Origin: Nemertoderma westbladi
Lineage: Eukaryota; Xenacoelomorpha; Nemertodermatida; Nemertodermatidae
Direction of reading: 5' to 3'
NCBI GenBank assembly: GCA_032718475.1
Contig: JAUCBJ010008028.1
Coordinates: 1 to 42,953, forward strand
Length of the DNA: 42,953 nt
Shown here piece by piece: positions 12,101 to 24,100 of the stretch (positions are counted from its first letter, which is position 1; every line of letters starts with the position of its first letter). Below the pieces are notes generated by a model that was not told the origin of the DNA, made no database searches, and was given only the letters and a program-made list of their open reading frames with translations. A program made the translations under genes and the position numbers.

Positions 12101-15100
12101 AAATGATTGTATATATATATATTATAAAGTGATAGAAACTGCACAAATTATATTAGGGGACTAATAATAATTATTGTTTTGTTTACGGATAATAATTTAT
12201 TAATTTGTTTATATATTAGTTCAATTTATTATTGGTGGATATTATTTTTTAATGAATTGTGTGCAAATATGTAATTAAATGTAATTTTACTACTAAATTT
12301 CACTAAACATAAAGTGTTTTGTAAATAATCAGTACAATTAATAGACACACCGTCTTTTTAGTTGCTATTCTATCATAGGCTAAATTAAGAATATTGTGCC
12401 GGCTTGTCGACAAAATTGCGCAGCCACAACTCCCTATCCCCATTACTTTCGCGATATAATCCGCATCTTCAAGGCCAGTGTCCATTACGAGGCGTCCCAA
12501 GAAAGTCATCAGCTGTCCTCCGAGGCTTACTTTCTCTGAGGCTGACAAAGGACGTTCACAGGCTGGTCCCCACGGCGAAAGCATGTCTTGCCAAGCGTTT
12601 GCTTTGGCCAAGCCAAGGCTTTGCTGCTACTCTAAATAATCGGACCTTAAATTTCCGGCGTATTTTATGTGACTTCCAAATCCTGTAAAGCCCAACCCAT
12701 TCAATGCTGCCCACACATTCATTAGTTATCCTTATTCGAAGGTCGAGTATAATAGTATTAGCTATTACTTACAAGTGATATACCGGTACTGTATTGTACG
12801 TTACGTTACGTTTGTAAATATTTTGGGGTGGGTGCGACCAGACGTAATATTCGTTAATCAAAATGATGAAATTTAAGGAAACGTTATGTTTAGGAAACAA
12901 GCGTTCTTAACGTTATCTTAAATAAAAAAAACGTTATCGTAACTTTTGTCAACATAACGATAATATTTTGAAACATGGTAATACATTGGACATAAAAAAT
13001 ATATATATACAAGCAGCAGCTAGGTCTAGTGGTGGCATTCATGGGCTTCCAATCAGGAGGCACAGGTTCGATCCCTAGATGGGACAGCACTGTTTGGGCA
13101 CAGTGCTTTAGAAAATACAAATACAAAATGCAAATACTGCAGCCTAGCCCAACCCTGGCTTTCATCCTTAATTGGACGATAAATGGGAACCAAGGCAACT
13201 TGGGAAACAGAGTGAGTTTACTGTGGAAGATCACCCATGGTGGTGAACAGGCATTCCTTTGGGAAACAGAGTGGAGGGGTTTAATGTGGAAGATCACCCA
13301 TGGTGGTGAACAGGCATTCCTTTATGAAACAGAGTGGAAGGGTTTAATGTGGAAGATCACCCATGGTGGTGAACAGGCATTCCTTTAGGAAACAGGGTGA
13401 AAGGGTTTACTGTGGAAGATCACACATGGTGGTGAACAGGCATTTCTTTAGGAAACAGAGTGGAAGGGTTTAATGTGGAAGATCACCCATGGTGGTGAAC
13501 AGGCATTTCTTTAGGAAACAGAGTGGAAGGGTTTAATGTGGAAGATCACCCATGGTGGTGAACATGCATTCCTTTAGGAAACAGAGTGGAAGGGTTTAAT
13601 GTGGAAGATCACCCATGGTGGTGAACAGTCATTCCTTTAGGAAACAGGGTGAAAGGGTTTACTGTGGAAGATCACACATGGTGGTGAACAGGCATTCATT
13701 TAGGAAACAGAGTAGAAGGGTTTACTGTGGAAGATCACCCATGGTGGTGAACAGGCATTCCTTTAGGAAACAGAGTGGAAGGGTTTACTGTGGAAGATCC
13801 CCATGGTGGTGTACAGGCATTCCTTTAGGAGACGGAGTGGAAGAGTTTAATGTGGAAGATCACCCATGGTGGTGAACAGGCATTCCTTTAAGAAACAGAG
13901 TGAAAGGGTTTACTGTGGAAGATCACCCATGGTGGTGAACAGGCAGGAAGCAGTGTGGAAGGGTTTACTGTGGAAGATCACCCATGGTGGTGAACAGGCA
14001 TTCCTTTAAGAAACAGAGTGAAAGGGTTTACTGTGGAAGATCACCCATGGTGGTGAACAGGCATTCCTTTAAGAAACAGAGTGAAAGGGTTTACTGTGGA
14101 AGATCACCCATGGTGGTGAACAGGCAGGAAGCAGTGTGGAAGGGTTTACTGTGGAAGATCACCCATGGTGGTGAACAGGCATTCCTTTAGGGAAACAGAG
14201 TGAAAGGGTTTACTGTGGAAGATCACCCATGGTGGTGAACACGCATTCGTTTAGGAAACAGTGTGAAAGGGTTTACTGTGGAAGAACACACATGGTGGTG
14301 AACAGGCATTCCTTTAGGAAACAGAGTGAAAGGGTTTACTGTGGAAGATCACACATGGTGGTGAACTGGAATTCCTTTAGGAAACAGAGTGGAAGGGTTT
14401 ACTGTGGAAGATCACCCATGGTGGTGTACAGGCATTCCTTTAGGAAACAGAGTGGAAGGGTTTAATGTGGAAGATCACCCATGGTGGTGAACAGGCATTC
14501 CTTTGAGAAACAGAGTGGAAGGGTTTACTGTGGAAGATCACCCATGGTGGTGAACAGGCATTCCTTTAGGAAACAGGGTGAAAGGGTTTACTGTGGAAGA
14601 TCACACATGGTGGTGAACAGGCATTCCTTTAGGAAACAGAGTGGAAGGGTTTAATGTGGAAGATCACCCATGGTGGTGAACAGGCATTCCTTTAAGAAAC
14701 AGAGTGAAAGGGTTTACTGTGGAAGATCACACATGGTGGTGAACTGGCATTCCTTTAGGAAACAGAGTGGAAGGGTTTACTGTGGAAGATCACCCATGGT
14801 GGTGTACAGGCATTCCTTTAGGAAACAGAGTGGAAGGGTTTAATGTGGAAGATCACCCATGGTGGTGAACAGGCATTCCTTTGAGAAACAGAGTGGAAGG
14901 GTTTACTGTGGAAGATCACCCATGGTGGTGAACAGGCATTCCTTTAGGAAACAGGGTGAAAGGGTTTACTGTGGAAGATCACACATGGTGGTGAACAGGC
15001 ATTCCTTTAGGAAACAGAGTGGAAGGGTTTAATGTGGAAGATCACCCATGGTGGTGAACAGGCATTCCTTTAAGAAACAGAGTGAAAGGGTTTACTGTGG

Positions 15101-18100
15101 AAGATCACCCATGGTGGTGAACAGGCATTCCTTGAGGAAGCAGTGTGGAAGGGTTTACTGTGGAAGATCACCCATGGTGGTGAACAGTCATTCCTTTAGG
15201 GAAACAGAGTGAAAGGGTTTACTGTGGAAGATCACCCATGGTGGTGAACAGGCATTCCTTTAGGGAAACAGAGTGAAAGGGTTTACTGTGGAAGATCACC
15301 CATGGTGGTGAACAGGCATTCCTTTAGGTAACAGAGTGGAAGGGTTTACTGTGGAAGATCACCCATGGTGGTGAACAGGCATTCCTTTAGGAAACAGTGT
15401 GAAAGGGTCTAATGTGGAAGATCACCCATGGTGGTGAACAGGCATTCCTTTAGGGAAACAGAGTGAAAGGGTTTACTGGGGAAGATCACACATGGTGGTG
15501 AACAGGCATTCATTTAGGAAACAGAGTGGAAGGGTTTAATGAGGAAGATCACCCATGGTGGTGAACAGGCATTCCTTTGAGAAACAGAGTGGAAGGGTTT
15601 ACTGTGGAAGATCACCCATGGTGGTGAACAGGCATTCCTTTAGGAAACAGGGTGAAAGGGTTTACTGTGGAAGATCACACATGGTGGTGAACAGGCATTC
15701 CTTTAGGAAACAGAGTGGAAGGGTTTAATGTGGAAGATCACCCATGGTGGTGAACAGGCATTCCTTTAGGAAACAGAGTGGAAGGGTTTAATGTGGAAGA
15801 TCACCCATGGTGGTGAACAGGCATTCCTTTAGGAAACAGAGTGGAAGGGTTTAATGTGGAAGATCGCCCATGGTGGTGAACAGGCATTCCTTTAGGAAAC
15901 AGGGTGAAAGGGTTTACTGTGGAAGATCACACATGGTGGTGAACAGGCATTCCTTTAGGAAACAGAGTGGAAGGGTTTAATGTGGAAGATCACCCATGGT
16001 GGTGAACAGGCATTCCTTTAGGAAACAGGGTGAAAGGGTTTACTGTGGAAGATCACACATGGTGGTGAACAGGCATTCCTTTAGGAAACAGAGTGGAAAG
16101 GGTTTACTGTGGAAGATCACCCATGGTGGTGAACAGGGATTCCTTTAGGAAACAGTGGAAGGGTTTACTGTGGAAGATCTCCCATGGTGGAGAACAGGCA
16201 TTCCTTTAGGAAACAGAGAGGAAGGGTTTACTGTGGAAGATCACCCATGGTGGTGAACAGGCATTCCTTTAGGAAACAGGGTGAAAGGGTTTACTGTGGA
16301 AGATCACCCATGGTGGTGAACAGGCATTCCTTTGGGAAACAGAATGGAAGGGTTTACTGTGGAAGATCACCCAGGCTTTCCTTTAGGAAACAGTGTGAAA
16401 GGGTTTACTGTGGAATATCACCCATGGTGGTGAACAGGAATTCCTTTGGTAAACAGAGTGAAAGGGTTTACTGTGGAAGATCACCCATGGTGGTGAACAG
16501 GCATTCCTTTAGGAAACAGAGTGAAAGGATTTACTGTGGAAGATCACCCATGGTGGTGAACAGGCATTCCTTTAGGAAACAGGGTGAAAGGGTTTACTGT
16601 GGAAGATCACCCATGGTGGTGAACAGGCATTCCTTTGGGAAACAGAATGGAAGGGTTTACTGTGGAAGATCACTCAGGCTTTCCTTTAGGAAACAGTGTG
16701 AAAGGGTTTACTGTGGAATATCACCCATGGTGGTGAACAGGAATTCCTTTGGTAAACAGAGTGAAAGGGTTTACTGTGGAAGATCACCCATGGTGGTGAA
16801 CAGGCATTCCTTTAGGAAACAGAGTGAAAGGATTTACTGTGGAAGATCACCCATGGTGGTGAACAGGCATTCCTTTAGGAAACAGAGTGGAGGGTTTTAC
16901 TGTGGAAGATCACCCATGGTGGTGAACAGGCATTCCTTTAGGAAACAGAGTGGAGGGTTTTACTGTGGAAGATCACCCATGGTGGTGAACAGGCATTCCT
17001 TGGCTTAACGAGCCTAAAAGATTCTCCCATTCATAAAATATTACATATATTTATTTAAATTTATATATAGATTTATTTACCTTTGAAATTCAGTGAATTA
17101 TCTACGGAAGTTAACCTTTCTCGGGTGGATTGAGCAATCTCCTGAATTCGTTCCCTAAGATTTCTTGAAGAAACAAGTTGAGAACTTCTTTCTCTTATCT
17201 GAGAGCTGAGAAGAGCGGAAAGAACTTCAACCTGAAAATATAAATAAAAACAATATTAAATGTATTGGAACGCATTTGATTTTTCGATAAAACAGTCAAG
17301 CAAAGAAGATGTTATTATAGTCGGAAGATTTTGCACTTTATCATACATGGAATATAAAGTATAATAAAATGTAATAATATTGGTTCTAAATTTTAAAAAT
17401 GTAATTTCCAAGAGTCTCTTGTACTACGGCATGTAATACATACTATTATATTTTTTAGTTGAATGAAAGCAATACAATTATTATACTAACATCGTGAAGA
17501 ACTTTAGCAGTGTCCACTGGTAAGGTTGTGCATTTTAAGGCGTAGCGTTGATGTTGGTCTCGTAAAGCTTTGTTAAGTAGCACAAGTCGTTGTTGAAGAT
17601 CACGCTTCATGGTCTGGAAAAAGGAAAATTGTTGTTACTAACTGTTGTATATGAATAATTTATTATTTATATATGTTTTTCATCAAAAATGGACACCATC
17701 TGGAAAACAGATCTCTCCATCCAGACACCTGAAGACTAAGTTCTTTCGAGCCACAGTGGAAAGTGTATTTTTATATGGGGGTGAGATCTGGACACTGACT
17801 AAATCACTTGAACAACGAATTGATGGTTGCATTGATGGTAAACATCAGCTGGAGACAACACATGACAAACGCCGAGCTCCATGGTACTACTACTACTAGG
17901 ACTACTAGTACTAGGATCGGCATGCTGCATTGCTTCTGCATTTTTAAGAATGCTGTGCCGGCTTGTCGACAAAATTGCGCCGCCACATCTCCTTATCACT
18001 TGACGACATTTGCTAGATCATCCGCATCTTTAAGGCCAGTGTCCTTTAAGATGCGTCTCAAGAAAGTCATGGGCTGTCCACCATGCTTATTCACTCCATG

Positions 18101-21100
18101 AGGCTGCCAAAGTACAAGATTATGCACTGGCTGGTCCTCACGGCGAAAGCAATGTCCTGCAAAGCGGAGGCGATGGTACTATACCACCTGTATCTAGATC
18201 GACCACCCTCCGTGAACGCAGATTAAGATTCAGTGGGCACTGCTGGCGAAGTAAAGACGAGGTCATACCAGATCTACTTCTCTGGCAATCAACTCATGGA
18301 AAGCGTAGTCGTGGACGACCGGCTATAACATATATAGATCAACTTGAAAGGGATACGGAACTTGGGAGAAACGAAATTGCGACAACTATGGAGAATCGGG
18401 AAGCCTGGAAGGATGTCCGAGTTCGCTCGACCCAGTAGTAGTGTAGTAGTAGATATTTTAAGCAAACGTAAACTTAACAAGTTAAATATAGTATCCATGG
18501 CGGCATCTTGTTGAAACCAACGTTTCACTACAGTGAATTAATAAGTAGCTGAATTATTTTGCCGCTTTGCAACTTTACTCTACTCGAATATTTTCGTATT
18601 AACACACATATTTATCAATTATGGCAGATATAATAATATTAATAAATTAAATAATAAATATTAATAAATACGAACTTTATTTTGAGCTATGCTGGCCTCT
18701 AACTCTGCCGGCGTCTCACCCAACTCGCTTGTTTTCTTTAGAACTCGTTGAGTTTCGGTGAGCCAATCGAGCGTCTCGTCTATATCGATCTGGAAAATCT
18801 CCCGGTTTTCCATTTCATCTCGAAGCGACTTTAACCGATTTCGTAAGTTCAATTGTAGACTAAATGGATGCAAATAGGTACCGCTAATAAAATCTAATAA
18901 CATATTAGATTGCATTTTTGTTAAAGAGCATTCGTATAGGAATTTCCAAAATTTAGGATAATTTCTTTCTCAAAAACTCATGAAGTCCCATAATGTTTAC
19001 TGTAGCGTATAGATTACCCTTTGTGCCGAGAGTTTAACTGGTTGACTTCATCTTGCAGACTGGTATCGCTTGGGTTCTTCACCTGTTCCCAAATCTCTTC
19101 AACGAGTTGTTTAACCATAGCAATCTTAGGTACAACTACTTCTAAAGACGTTTCCAAATCCTAAAAGATTATAATTATATAAAATATAATTATTTAATTA
19201 ATTATAATATTTAAAAATAATTTTCAATATTATTTAACTATTTTTTTTAATTACTATTAATTGCGAACGGTTTAATATATCATTTTGTTGATTTTAGTCG
19301 TTGAAAATTAATTATTAATGGTAAGTAATAAGTAAAAGTGAAGTTAAACCCACCTGAACTTCTAGTATTTCGCTATGGATCGCTGTATTATCTCGTAACT
19401 TCTCTACAGGGTCAGACGATATTTTCTCTTCAATTTCATCCATAAAGTTGTTAGCGCCCTAAAATAAAATAAGTCATATTCATTACGACATTAGTTTTGA
19501 CTTCATCAATCAGTTAGTGACAATTACTTCGATTCAATAGTGTCATATTTTTAATGTTTGCCTACGTTTTCAAGTGTATCACAAAATGAGTTACACTATT
19601 ATGAATAACGATTCACACATCGAAGCAGTTTCAACAGCCATGTCAACGTTATTCATAAAGCTATTGAGAAGTTCCATTGTATTAATTGTGGTAAAGTATT
19701 AAGCTGGAAAAGCAACCTAAAAGAATACGTCGACTACGTACGTACTTACGTACTACGACTCAACAAGTAAGATGTTGAAATCTAGCCAAGTACTACTTAG
19801 ACGTTACTGATGACTTAGGAATACTTTTGGAATTTCTAGATGGTGTGGAACGGTTCCTCTGCTCGTTGGAGAAGGAGGCTGCTTCAAGTGTAGTTAGGTC
19901 TTTTTGTTAACCCAAGAAGACCAAAAGTTCGACAGTCCATTGTCGACAAGCCGGAAGAGCATAATTAATACAACGGCAATGCAGCATGCCGATTATTGAT
20001 ATAAAGGAAATAAATTGTCATCGATGTAACGGTTGGACCACTTTTTTTCGGGATCTCTCTCTACTAATAATATAAGTAATATAACCCTGCTATAATATTT
20101 ATCAAACATCAACATAAGAAAATATATCCGGTATTATTTACTTGCCTGTAACGCGGCGGAATATTTGTCCCATATATTTACGCAAGCAGTGAGCCATAAT
20201 GTTCTCTGTCGAGACCTGCGGGATAACTCCTTCAACCGACTACCAGACAGGGCAGCCTTCTGTTGAGCCGACGGGTTGTCTGGCATCTCTTTAGCCATGG
20301 AGACTAGGTGGTCTATAGACACCTGAATATCCTCCAAATCCTTATGAAGTCTCTACAAAACAATAATAACTTATGAATAACTTAACTTAATTTCTATAGC
20401 AAAGCAATGTGAAGAAATTAAAATGATATGAATTGTAATAGTAAATAACTTATAAGTAAAGTTGTATTTAATATTTTATAAAAAAACTCTTTTATCGGCA
20501 TTTAAAATTGCACCACTCCACTAGTATCTGTAAGTTTATTACTTTAGTACTGCAGTGTAATTAATTATGGTAACTTTTATCACAAAAATATATAATCCTT
20601 TGTCAGGATTTAAAGAAGTTCTACAATCCAAAAATTAACCAAAAGAACATGAATTGTAAGATTTTCTTACTGTGGCGCCATCTAGTTTCTCTTTAGCATC
20701 ATTGGTACATTCCTGTTGGTTATCAGTTCCGGATTCTCTCTCTAGGAGCAACTCTGCGTTGTTCAGCTGATTATTAACGTCTTGTAAGGTTTCTTCGAAC
20801 CTAAATAAAGAAAAAGAGACGATAATAATGACATTACAATATCGCCAGAAACTTCAAGAAGGCTTATCGTACGCAAAATATATGTTCTAGAATTCAACCT
20901 TTGACGAATTCCTTTAGTTCCCGCCAGATCGCGTAGTTTCTCTCGGCAGAGTTGTTGAAGCTTTGTTTCGGCAGCTCGAAGTTCTGAAACATTGGCTTCA
21001 AACTCGTGAGGTAGAGCCACGTTAACCGAGGAATACCTCTGGTTCTCCGATGTTATGTGTTTGTTTATCGATTGCATTTGAGAAACTAAATCCTTCTGAA

Positions 21101-24100
21101 TGTCCTGAAACAGTCAATTTAAAGCATCTGCAGTGTCTTTCAGGTGTATGATAGGGAGGAGTTATTAATGCCAGTACCAGTCCAAATTCATCATATATTT
21201 CGATCAATTCGAAATTACTACACGTCTAAATTATTTCCAATACACATTTCAAAAATTTAATTATTTTTAATTTTTAATCGAATTTAATTATTTACAATAA
21301 TAAACATTTAAAAATGTTGTGACTTAGTTTAATAAATCTTTTACCTTAATTTCCATAATTTTATCCTCAACATCAGCCACACTATCTCCAGTGCTGCTCT
21401 CTTTACTCAACCTATCAGCTGTGTCGTCCAACCATTTTCTCACATCCGAAACCTTTCTGTCCGATGATTCCCGCTTTCTAAATTCCTCTTCGGTTGAACG
21501 AAGTTGAAATGAAACTTTGTCGATAAGATCGGCATATCTTGAGAATGAAAAAAAATTACATGTTTGCAAAATGTTGGAAACAAAGCTGGTAGTTCTGGAC
21601 AAAATTATACATAACTTAGACGTCCAAAACCAAATTCAATACATTTTAAGGCCTTTTGCGTCGATTTTCCCGCCTTTTGCGTCGATTTTCCCGCCTTTTG
21701 CGTCGATTTTCCCGCCTTTTGCGTCGATTTTCCCCTGGAGAGGGTTGAATTTTGACTGAGTCGAGTCGAAAGTCCCCCCTATCTGATTCACGAATATACC
21801 TCGCATTTTACATTAACATAAGCGGCACTGCGTAATGGTTATGATTTTAAACCCTGATCGCTTGAAACACAAAATATTTCCAGTATTTTTTGCTTAATCT
21901 CGAATACCAACCTCGTGTTCAAAGCTTTGCAGTTCTTAGTAACATCTCTTGTCCCTTCGTGGTCCCCTAGTTTATAGACAAGGGCCTGTTGAGCCTCGGC
22001 CAATCGAGTCATCTCATCTTGAAATCCGTCGAGCTCTGATAATAGATTCTTCATCTGAGGGGAATTGATGGAGTCAAGAAATACAAATAGTATAAATTAC
22101 AGCTGGAAAGGAGCAGATTACAGTGACACATAATTCTAACCAAAACAATAAATGAAAATCAATAGAACATGTTATAGTCATAATTTTGAGAGTAATCAGC
22201 TTTTTTTGCGTCAATTTTCCACTGGAGAGAGATTAATTGTCTCTCTCCACAAGAGTAGTTGATCTGGCCGACATATATGTGTACGCGGTCTCAACGGAAG
22301 GGTCGCGAGAACACCGCGATTCGTTATTCGGTAGCCGAGGTCGCTGATCAATTAATTTGAGTTTTTAATAAATATATTGATTACAATGAATTACAGATAA
22401 CTGGACTTCCGTTACCTTTGATAAATGATTTATTATGTCGCGTTTCGTGTAGGTTTCTACAGCCACCGTGGGTATCTTCGACTGAATGTCGTCCAAGAAC
22501 TCTTGGCATCTCTCATACTGCTCGTTGTAAGTCTTCCAAATATCAACACAGTCTTTGAGAATTTCTGTTTTAAATCTCGACTAAAAATACAATCAACGGT
22601 TTGGTTAGCTACATAAATCCTCTGATAAAACAATTTGTTTAGTACTGAATCAATGAACATTGGTACATTCAATATTATGTTTAATACATTGTAGATAACA
22701 TATTTTTGCGATCTAAAAAGTATAATAGACAGTCTTCAAGTCTGTCTGTTTAAATGTAGGTCTTTTGTCTCCCTGTGTGGTCGGTCGGTCGGTCGGTCGG
22801 TCGGTCGGTCGGTCGGTCGGTCGGTCGGTCGGTCGGTCGGTCGGTCGGTCGGTCGGTCGGTCGGTCGGTCGGTCGGTCGGTCGGTCGGTCGGTCGGTCGG
22901 TCGGTCGGTCGGTCGGTCGGTCGGTCGGTCGGTCGGTCGGTCGGTCGGTCGGTCGGTCGGTCGGTCGGTCGGTCGGTCGGTCGGTCGGTCGGTCGGTCGG
23001 TCGGTCGGTCGGTCGGTCGGTCGGTCGGTCGGTCGGTCGGTCGGTCGGTCGGTCGGTCGGTCGGTCGGTCGGTCGGTCGGTCGGTCGGTCGGTCGGTCGG
23101 TCGGTCGGTCGGTCGGTCGGTCGGTCGGTCGGTCGGTCGGTCGGTCGGTCGGTCGGTCGGTCGGTCGGTCGGTCGGTCGGTCGGTCGGTCGGTCGGTCGG
23201 TCGGTCGGTCGGTCGGTCGGTCGGTCGGTCGGTCGGTCGGTCGGTCGGTCGGTCGGTCGGTCGGTCGGTCGGTCGGTCGGTCGGTCGGTCGGTCGGTCGG
23301 TCGGTCGGTCGGTCGGTCGGTCGGTCGGTCGGTCGGTCGGTCGGTCGGTCGGTCGGTCGGTCGGTCGGTCGGTCGGTCGGTCGGTCGGTCGGTCGGTCTA
23401 ACCTTGCTGACTAGCTCACTCCATTTTTCCTGCATTTTCTCAACTTCCTCTAATAGACGACCCCTACCGGAGTCTTCAGGAACACTCATTGCCAACTGAT
23501 GCAACCGCCTCAGCGATGCCTCACACTCCTCTAGATGGCGCTCTGTTTCCCCGTGTTTTGCCAACTTCGATTCGGCGTCAAATAGCGACGACTGTATGAG
23601 ATCCTTGTCAAGGTCACTGACCTCAGGAAGTACTTCTGTAAAACAGAGTAGAAATTAATTACAAACAATAGTAAAAGTAAATAGTTACTATAGTATTTAT
23701 TTTTATTTGAACATGAGTTCGCGGTCACAGCAAAATATCATTCGAAGCAAAATAAATGTTAAATTAGGTAGATAGACTGGATTCGAACCTGAACCTTAAC
23801 ATCTATATGCTACCCCAAAACAGCGGTAACCGGGGTCATAAGTTGATCTTCAAGTCATATTCAATCAGTAGATTAACAACAATAATAAATTAGTATTTAC
23901 ATGCCCTTTACCTCTGAAAAGCAACTGTAACTTGTTCATCTCTTCCTTATAATGATTCTGTTTGGATTTGGTGTCTCCCAATCTGGTTGCTCTCTGCGTC
24001 AGCAGCGTCATCAAAGTCGCAGCCGCCATCTTAACATCCGATAATCTCTGTGTGGCGTCTGAGGGAGTTATATGACCCTGTAACAAAATTATTGTTGACA

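Larger units (their letters stand above)
11135..12389. other. Spectrin-intron sequence without recognised genes
   Basis: 3' flank of the SMYD5-like gene and AT-rich sequence. Contains the hairpin element at 11932-12071. Nothing else recognised. Confidence 0.5.

Noticed and set aside
13015-13090. Possible tRNA gene (A and B box)
   Set aside because: The arms do not form a cloverleaf with a seven-base anticodon loop, and the sequence continues into a SINE body also found at 35689.
13199-17004. CRISPR-like array
   Set aside because: There are no unique spacers between repeats; units are directly tandem and the genome is animal.
16184-17008. 274-codon open frame of 21-residue repeats in the 63-bp array
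   Set aside because: It is a by-product of a 63-bp period. Neighbouring units have stops in the same frame, and the translation resembles no protein.
22713-23564. Minus-strand (PTDR)n protein and plus-strand (GRSV)n proteins across the GGTC tract
   Set aside because: The repeat is open in all six frames by composition. Splicing at 23403 to 22580 keeps the spectrin frame without it.
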